This document shows positions 13,485 to 18,465 of a stretch of DNA of 18,465 bases, piece by piece. Within the stretch, counting starts at the first letter, position 1; the number at the start of each line of letters is the position of its first letter. Under the pieces are notes generated by a model, which saw only the letters and a program-made list of their open reading frames with translations, was not told where the DNA came from and ran no database searches. Source of the DNA: an uncultured Solobacterium sp. (GTDB lineage: Bacteria > Bacillota_I > Bacilli_A > Erysipelotrichales > Erysipelotrichaceae); contig CAJJTI010000023.1 of the NCBI GenBank assembly GCA_905194705.1, positions 1-18,465 of the forward strand. The letters are read 5' to 3'. A program made the translations under genes and the position numbers.

Positions 13485-15012
13485 TTTGCTTCACCACATC
13501 AATAATAGAACCGTCTCTATATTCAATTACTGCAACAACCTTGTCTGTTGTTTTTACTTTTTGAGGAACACCAGTTAATGCATATGCTTTTTCTTTCAGC
13601 GTTTCGATATCCACAATTTTTAAAGCTTTATTTTTTGACAAGATATCAATTAAATCCTGACGTCTTGGATTTATGGCAATACCTCTTTCTGTCACAAGAA
13701 CATCTACATCTTCTCCAGGTGTAATTACAGTTGTAACATCATCTACTACTGTAGGAATTCTTCCTCTGACTAGTGGCGTAACAATAATTGTTAGTTTTGC
13801 TCCTTTTGCAGCATCAGAGTGACCCCCTGAAGCTCCTCTCAAGCATCCATCAAATCCCGTCATTACATTTACATTAAATTTTGTATCAACTTCTAATGCA
13901 CTTAATATAACAACATCCAAATTGTTTACTATCGCTCCACGATTAGAAACACTTGCATATTGGCTTGCATCAATTTCAACATGTCTTTTATTTTCTTTTA
14001 AACTCTTTGCTGCTTCTAAATCAAAATCCTGTACATCAAATAATGTTTTAATCAAATTTTCTTTTAGTAAATCCGCAAATACTCCTGTAATACCACCAAG
14101 ACCAAATGATGCTTGAATTTTATCTTCAATCATCTTTTCTTTTAAGAAACGAGCTACAGCAAGACTTGCTCCGCCGCTGCCTGCCTGTAAAGAGAAGCCA
14201 TCATAATAGTAAGGGGAAGAAGTAATTACGTTGCTTGCTGCTTGAGCAATTAATAACTCTTTTGGATCTTTTGTATAACGTGTTGCACCGGTAGCGATTT
14301 TTGAAGCATCGCCAACTTTATCCACAATTACTACACTATCTACTAAAGATTGATCAATGGAACGAGGAACATTAGGATAATCAACTAAATGATCACTGAT
14401 TAAAATGACGTAATCTGCATACTTTGCATCCATTAACGCATATCCTAAAGAACCACATGCACTTTCCCCTTCATAGCCATTTGCGTTACCATAGTTATCC
14501 GTATTTGGAACACCGATAAATGCAACATTGATATGTGTTTCTCCTGTTTCTATAGCTCTTGCTCTACCACCATGAGAATGTATTATTACTGGTTTATCCA
14601 TTAAACCATGACTTATTTCATCCGCAAGTTTACCTCTTAAACCGCTTGTTTCAATAGAATCAACAACATGATTTTTAATATGTTCAATTAATGGTTCATG
14701 AACTGTACTCAAACTTGAAGCACAGATATTCAAATGTTTAATTCCTAATTTGCTAATTTCTTCCATGACCATATTTACAATGTAGTCACCACTTCTGAAA
14801 TGATGATGGAAACTAATTGTCATACCATCTTTTAAACCACTGTCTAAAATAGCTTGTTGTAAATTTTCTTTCACTTTATTTACAAAGTGATTGTTATTGT
14901 ATGCTTTCTTTTGTAATAAAACTGATTTGCTTTCTATTTTTTCACCATACGCTTTTTTATGATATGTATTTAATATTTCTTCAGGGATATCTCTTCCAAT
15001 ACTGTTTTTCAT
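13474..15012 (-). CDS. citF: Citrate lyase alpha subunit (citrate:acetyl-ACP transferase)
   Basis: A 512-residue CitF, which swaps acetyl-ACP for citryl-ACP as the first half of citrate cleavage (EC 2.8.3.10). Visible family parts are DGMTISFHHHFRSGDYIVN, GGRARAIETGE, the glycine-rich GSGGASLAVARF, ASFGLGGITGVF, VMTGFDGCLRGASGGH and VTERGIAINPRR. The start has a strong AGGAGG that overlaps the citE stop, nine bases between genes. Full length and undamaged. Confidence 0.96.
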   Translation of the reverse strand: MKNSIGRDIPEEILNTYHKKAYGEKIESKSVLLQKKAYNNNHFVNKVKENLQQAILDSGLKDGMTISFHHHFRSGDYIVNMVMEEISKLGIKHLNICASSLSTVHEPLIEHIKNHVVDSIETSGLRGKLADEISHGLMDKPVIIHSHGGRARAIETGETHINVAFIGVPNTDNYGNANGYEGESACGSLGYALMDAKYADYVILISDHLVDYPNVPRSIDQSLVDSVVIVDKVGDASKIATGATRYTKDPKELLIAQAASNVITSSPYYYDGFSLQAGSGGASLAVARFLKEKMIEDKIQASFGLGGITGVFADLLKENLIKTLFDVQDFDLEAAKSLKENKRHVEIDASQYASVSNRGAIVNNLDVVILSALEVDTKFNVNVMTGFDGCLRGASGGHSDAAKGAKLTIIVTPLVRGRIPTVVDDVTTVITPGEDVDVLVTERGIAINPRRQDLIDILSKNKALKIVDIETLKEKAYALTGVPQKVKTTDKVVAVIEYRDGSIIDVVKQIEE

Positions 15013-15021
15013 GTATGCCTC

Positions 15022-15900
15022 CTAGTCAATCATTTGATATGCTCTAGCTAAAAGCAATGTTCTTTCAGCTCTTTCAATAATTGGTTTATCTACCATCTTG
15101 CCCTTGATTGAACATACGCCAGACCCACTTTCTTTCGCTTTTTTAGCTGCTTCAACAATCGTTAAAGCTTTCTCTACTTCTACTTTTGTTGGTTGATATA
15201 CACGATGTAATAATGGAATTTGTCTAGGATTAATTAATGATTTTCCATCAAACCCTAATTGTTTAATCATTTCTGCTTCATGAATAAATCCTTCATCGTT
15301 ATTTACATCTGAATATACAGAGTCAAAACAAGCAATTTTAGCAGCTCTTGCCGCATTAACAATCATGCTTCTAGCAAACAATAACTCAGTTCCTTCAGGA
15401 CTTCTTTTTGTATGTAAATCAGTTACATAATCTTCAGCACCTAAAGCAATCGCTACTAATCGTTTACTTGAAGTTGCAATACTATAGGCATTCATAATAC
15501 CTAACGCTGATTCAATTGCAGCCATAATCTTAATACTGCCTTCTTCATATCCATATTGTTTTTCATAGTATGCTATTTTTTCTTCTACTTCTTCTATGTC
15601 TTTTGCTGTTTCTGTTTTAGGTAAACGAATAATATCTGGTTTAGCCTTAACAATTACTTCGATATCTTTTAAACCATATGGACCATGTAAATCATTGATA
15701 CGTACAACCGTTTCAACTTCACTTAAATCTAGTGTAGTTAAAGCATGATACACAAGATTTCTAGCTGCGTCTTTCTGATCAAGACTCACTGAATCTTCTA
15801 AATCAAACATAATAGAATCAGCACCATAAATCATACAGTCACGCATTAATCCTGGTTTATTACCAGGAACATACATCATTGATCTTCTTAAATTATTCAT
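15022..15900 (-). CDS. citE: Citrate lyase beta subunit (citryl-ACP lyase)
   Basis: A 292-residue CitE of the HpcH/HpaI aldolase superfamily. It splits citryl-ACP to acetyl-ACP and oxaloacetate. Catalytic and metal residues are seen in SIMFDLEDSV, in VVRINDLHGPYG (Arg67), Glu130 in MAAIESALG and Glu156-Asp157 in LGAEDYVTD. It overlaps citD by 8 bases, with GAGGG upstream. Full length. Confidence 0.96.
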   Translation of the reverse strand: MNNLRRSMMYVPGNKPGLMRDCMIYGADSIMFDLEDSVSLDQKDAARNLVYHALTTLDLSEVETVVRINDLHGPYGLKDIEVIVKAKPDIIRLPKTETAKDIEEVEEKIAYYEKQYGYEEGSIKIMAAIESALGIMNAYSIATSSKRLVAIALGAEDYVTDLHTKRSPEGTELLFARSMIVNAARAAKIACFDSVYSDVNNDEGFIHEAEMIKQLGFDGKSLINPRQIPLLHRVYQPTKVEVEKALTIVEAAKKAKESGSGVCSIKGKMVDKPIIERAERTLLLARAYQMID

Positions 15901-16159
15901 TTTCCATCCCTCTTTGTAATGCTGTTAATACTCTAGCTTCAATTACACAATCTAATGCCCCACTATCCTGCAAAGTTACTGATACATGATGACAATCCAT
16001 ATCATTTAATACTTTTTTTACAACATTTTTCATTTCTTCTTCATAACGACTTGCTACAGGAGAAGAAATACTAATAGATTCCTCATCACTTGGTCTAACT
16101 GTTACTAATACATCACTTGAATCTAATGTTCCACACATCGCAACTTTTTTAATTTCCAT
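15893..16159 (-). CDS. citD: Citrate lyase gamma subunit (acyl carrier protein)
   Basis: An 88-residue CitD, slightly shorter than the common 95-98. Ser14 in CGTLDSSDVLV is the attachment point of the triphosphoribosyl-dephospho-CoA arm that carries acetyl or citryl. The C-terminal part (DSGALDCVIEARVLTAL) is conserved. An AAAGGAG about 10 bases upstream lies inside the citC-like gene, with which it overlaps by 11 bases. Confidence 0.95.
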   Translation of the reverse strand: MEIKKVAMCGTLDSSDVLVTVRPSDEESISISSPVASRYEEEMKNVVKKVLNDMDCHHVSVTLQDSGALDCVIEARVLTALQRGMENE

Positions 16160-16643
16160 TTCTGATACACTCCTTTATTTTTGTTTTATATACTTCAAAT
16201 TCTTTTAAATCGTCACAGAAATAATATGAATACGGCCATTTTTCACTCAACAAATTTTCTCTGATTTCTTTTTTTCTTAGGATATTTAAATCATTGCTCA
16301 TCATGCATATATCATTCTGGATAATAAGAAATAACCCACACGACAAAAACGAGGAAATATGCTCCTTTTTTGTAAATAGATAAACAGGATCAATCTGTTT
16401 CTTAATGCAAGTTTCTAATATTTTTTGTAATAAATTTTGTAATATACCTTGATGTCTATATCTTTCATCTATTGCAAACATTTCTAATAAATGATTTTGT
16501 ACAAAGCCACAAGCAACAAGTTGCTTATTTTCATAAACTTTATAGCCCCATTCATATTCTTTCTGAATATGCAAATGATTTTGCATAAGAAATATTTTCA
16601 ATTCTTCATCATTTTGTTTATGTTCTACGTATTCATATTCCAT
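16149..16643 (-). CDS. CitC-like protein: GNAT domain only, ligase catalytic domain absent
   Basis: A 164-residue protein that matches the N-terminal GNAT-like half of citrate lyase ligase: QLVACGFVQN, LEMFAIDERYRHQGIL, VYLFTKKEHISSF and CGLFLI align with CitC. CitC is normally about 350 residues, and its second half is a nucleotidyltransferase domain that makes acetyl-AMP and acetylates CitD. That half is missing; the tail (residues about 125-164) matches no part of it that I can recognise. The gene is in citC's usual place and still overlaps citD by 11 bases. The ATG at 16643 is chosen because AAAGGA lies 7 bases upstream; ATG at 16649 and an earlier one at 16670 are too near to it or before it. 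Citrate lyase activation may need a second ligase elsewhere. Confidence 0.72.
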   Translation of the reverse strand: MEYEYVEHKQNDEELKIFLMQNHLHIQKEYEWGYKVYENKQLVACGFVQNHLLEMFAIDERYRHQGILQNLLQKILETCIKKQIDPVYLFTKKEHISSFLSCGLFLIIQNDICMMSNDLNILRKKEIRENLLSEKWPYSYYFCDDLKEFEVYKTKIKECIRNGN

Positions 16644-16677
16644 ATGCATTTCCTTTCTTTTTTTGTACAATACTTGT

Positions 16678-17502
16678 ATGTTAACAAGCTCGTTTATTCA
16701 TGAATCTATCCGCTACAGTTTATTTAGAGAACTAGATTTATCACCAAAACCTGGTTTAGTAAATCGAATCAATAACGGTTGTCATAAAGATATGGACTAT
16801 AACCTAATGGCAGCAAGTATTGAATGTATTTCTGTATCTTTTTTTTCTTTTATTGAAATAGGTCAAAAGTATTCTTTAAGTGACTCTTTGGAAATTGCTC
16901 GTCCACTTGCTCTTAATTTAGAAGAACAGATGCTATCTGTAACGCATAATATTAATACCCACAAAGGAGCAATTTACTTATTTGCAATTACAAATATTGC
17001 CTTGGGGCATGCTTTAGCTCATCACAAATCATTTGATGATTTCCTGCATTCTTTTGAAATAATCAATAAGAATGATTACGAGACTTTGTTACTTTTAGAT
17101 AAGCCTAAAACCTATGGTCAAAAGATTTACAAGCAATATGGTTTAACAGGTATTATTGGTGAAGTGCATGATCATCTAGAATCAATCACTACACAAGCAT
17201 TACCTCTATTAGAACAAAATTACAGTGATTCAATTATTCTTTTAAGTCTTATTGCTCATTCTGAAGATACTTGTATTCTGCATCATAATAATCTAGATAC
17301 TTATAACAAAGTCAAAAAATCAGCTCTTCATCTAATGCGTTTAGGAATAAATCATGATGACTCTTTTTTTCAAGAATATGAATCTTTTTGTAACTATTGC
17401 AATGCTAACCATATATCATGTGGTGGAAGTGCTGATTTACTTGCATTGACATTCTATTTCGATATCATACAAAAAAGCTTTTTCAAATCCACCCTAATAT
17501 AG
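16678..17502 (+). CDS. citG: Triphosphoribosyl-dephospho-CoA synthase
   Basis: CitG joins dephospho-CoA to ATP to make the precursor of the citrate lyase prosthetic group. It is 274 residues. Signature segments are LDLSPKPGLVNRINNG, NINTHKGAIYLFA, TGIIGEVHDHL, LIAHSEDTCILH and ISCGGSADLLALT. It is divergent from the rest of the cit genes, only 34 bases from the citC-like start. No Shine-Dalgarno precedes the ATG at 16678; a TACAAT box at 16666-16671 would start RNA at about the ATG, so the message may be leaderless. An in-frame TTG at 16663 is less likely. Ends before the AAAAAAGCTTT-rich spacer. Confidence 0.93.
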   Translation: MLTSSFIHESIRYSLFRELDLSPKPGLVNRINNGCHKDMDYNLMAASIECISVSFFSFIEIGQKYSLSDSLEIARPLALNLEEQMLSVTHNINTHKGAIYLFAITNIALGHALAHHKSFDDFLHSFEIINKNDYETLLLLDKPKTYGQKIYKQYGLTGIIGEVHDHLESITTQALPLLEQNYSDSIILLSLIAHSEDTCILHHNNLDTYNKVKKSALHLMRLGINHDDSFFQEYESFCNYCNANHISCGGSADLLALTFYFDIIQKSFFKSTLI

Positions 17503-17561
17503 AGTGCAATAATTTAAAAAAGCTTTCATTAGGAACTTTTGTGTTTTATCTCTCAAAATAA

Positions 17562-18284
17562 TCAAACAAATTGTCTGCGATGATGTAATACCTTTGTATA
17601 AACATCACCATTTTCCTGTATAACATAATCTTTTGCCTGTTTACTTTGTGTTATTAATCTTAAAAAATTCTCTGCCATTTTCAATGACAACATATCATCT
17701 TGAATGTTAACAATAAAAATAAAACCTTCTTTTATTTTCCTGCCGTTTAATTTCTGCATTTTATCAAAAGTATAATAAATTGTTTCTGGTTTTTCTTTTG
17801 TAAATAAAATCGTTATACCTACTTGATTATATATTTCTATTGAATAATTCTTTAATTCATTTGTACTTTTATATTTTATTTTTTTCATTTTGTGATTAAA
17901 ATCAAAAGGATTTTTATAGATAAAATGAGGTACAATCAACTCTTCAAAGATTTCACTGAAATCATTATAGTTAATAAAATAATCTAAAGCACACTTCTTT
18001 TTAATATAACTTGGTAGTATCATACCATCTTTTTGAAAGTATAATACTGCATCATAGTTATTGACTAAATCTTCAGACAACTCATAAAAATGTGCATTGT
18101 CAATACTTTCAATATAACTTGAATACCGATTAAACAAGCGATATTTGAGTGATTCATGACTAGTTTTATTTAATGAAGAAACAATTAGAAGTTTTAATTT
18201 TTGATAGGAATAATGTCTTGTAACAATTTCGTTATATAGAATATTTGCAAGCTCATAGACATCACTTTCATCATAATTTTTCAC
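17562..18284 (-). pseudogene. C-terminal fragment of a second PRD-type regulator
   Basis: A 240-residue frame that looks like the end of a PRD2 domain (residues 1-28), an EIIB-like domain (LKLLIVSSLN from about residue 30, where the usual Cys is Ser36) and a degenerate EIIA-like domain (about 105-240). The order and spacing mirror residues about 400-655 of the intact regulator at 9836-11821, so the two are probably paralogues. No HTH or PRD1 part exists: the frame runs on without a start to a stop at 18384-18386 through unrelated DNA, and the annotated GTG at 18284 has no ribosome site. The gene is therefore 5'-truncated at about 18285-18300. Convergent with citG, 59 bases apart. Confidence 0.6.
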
Positions 18285-18288
18285 AAAA

Positions 18289-18465
18289 TCTAATATTTTT
18301 CTTGCAAGAAAACTTACCTTTGTCGGGCAAAATCTTGATGACGGCGAATTTTTGAATGTGTCAAAATACAGCCTTGACGAACTTTATCAAATGGTAATGG
18401 ATAATAAAATTTATGACGCAAAAACCGCTATTGCAATACTTAAAGCAAAAGCAATATTGGGTTAA
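18289..18465 (+). pseudogene. 3' end of a NUDIX hydrolase gene (ADP-ribose pyrophosphatase-like)
   Basis: The plus-strand frame ending in TAA at 18463-18465 encodes FLARKLTFVGQNLDDG, then EFLNVSKYSLDELYQMV and KIYDAKTAIAILKA. This is the C-terminus of NudF-type ADP-ribose pyrophosphatases (FLA..L..GEQNLDEDEF...DELV.MV....I.DAKT..AILK). The NUDIX box and everything before FLA are missing; a stop in frame at 18274-18276 shows the gene does not continue leftwards. Codon use (GGC, GAC, CGG) looks slightly richer in G+C than the rest. It abuts the truncated regulator, both 5' ends lost. Confidence 0.7.

Noticed and set aside
17471..17526. AAAAAAGCTTT direct repeat after citG as a bidirectional terminator
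   Set aside because: The two copies can pair over 10 AT-rich bases with a 33-base loop, but there is no compact stem followed by a T-run; too weak to call.

Overview
The window is AT-rich Bacillota DNA. Protein content and gene style (mannose-family PTS, PRD-type regulators, citrate lyase operon, Shine-Dalgarno sequences close to AAAGGAG) fit a gut-type low-GC Firmicute, perhaps in the Erysipelotrichia/Coprobacillaceae range; that placement is inference and not proven by a marker gene.

Layout. (1) 1-1898, plus strand: the 3' part of a lysophospholipase-like alpha/beta hydrolase, a GyrI-like small-molecule-binding protein and a membrane-anchored Xre-type HTH protein. (2) 1896-3112: an IS1595-like transposase unit on the minus strand, bracketed by a perfect 32-bp inverted repeat. 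Its leader holds interleaved complementary segments and a possible leader peptide. (3) 3063-3671, minus: a small lipoprotein whose last codons run through the right 32-bp repeat. (4) 3807-8000, minus: a sugar operon read in the order EIIB, EIIC, EIID, nagA-like deacetylase (frameshifted), ChbG/YdjC-like deacetylase. Its upstream region holds a good sigma-54 -24/-12 match, a CcpA cre match and two inverted repeats. Together these suggest regulated uptake and deacetylation of an N-acetylated amino sugar or oligosaccharide. (5) 8177-9823: a complete ISL3-family element with an 8-bp target duplication (ATAGTTCG). It sits at the base of the terminator that once followed the next gene. (6) 9836-16643, minus: a citrate fermentation operon read as truncated citC, citD, citE, citF, citX, malic-enzyme-type oxaloacetate decarboxylase (citM-like), PRD-type regulator. 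citG is divergent at 16678-17502. (7) 17562-18465: the C-terminal fragment of a second PRD-type regulator, abutting the 3' end of a NUDIX hydrolase gene on the opposite strand; this looks like a rearrangement or assembly junction.

How the genes work together: CitDEF cleaves citrate to acetate and oxaloacetate. CitG and CitX make and attach the prosthetic group on CitD. The malic-enzyme homologue would turn oxaloacetate into pyruvate and CO2. The catalytic (nucleotidyltransferase) domain of CitC, needed to acetylate and so activate the lyase, is absent, and no citrate transporter is in the window. Two PRD-type regulators of similar architecture, one intact and one 5'-truncated, bracket the citrate genes.

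The observations most worth a second look are the alternative-pairing leader of the IS1595-like transposase, the ISL3 transposase ribosome-binding-site hairpin, the CitC without its catalytic domain, the sigma-54/cre control region, and the His-to-Asp change at a predicted metal ligand of the ChbG-like protein. I saw no tRNA, rRNA or CRISPR array. No single gene set here is clearly a previously unknown system.
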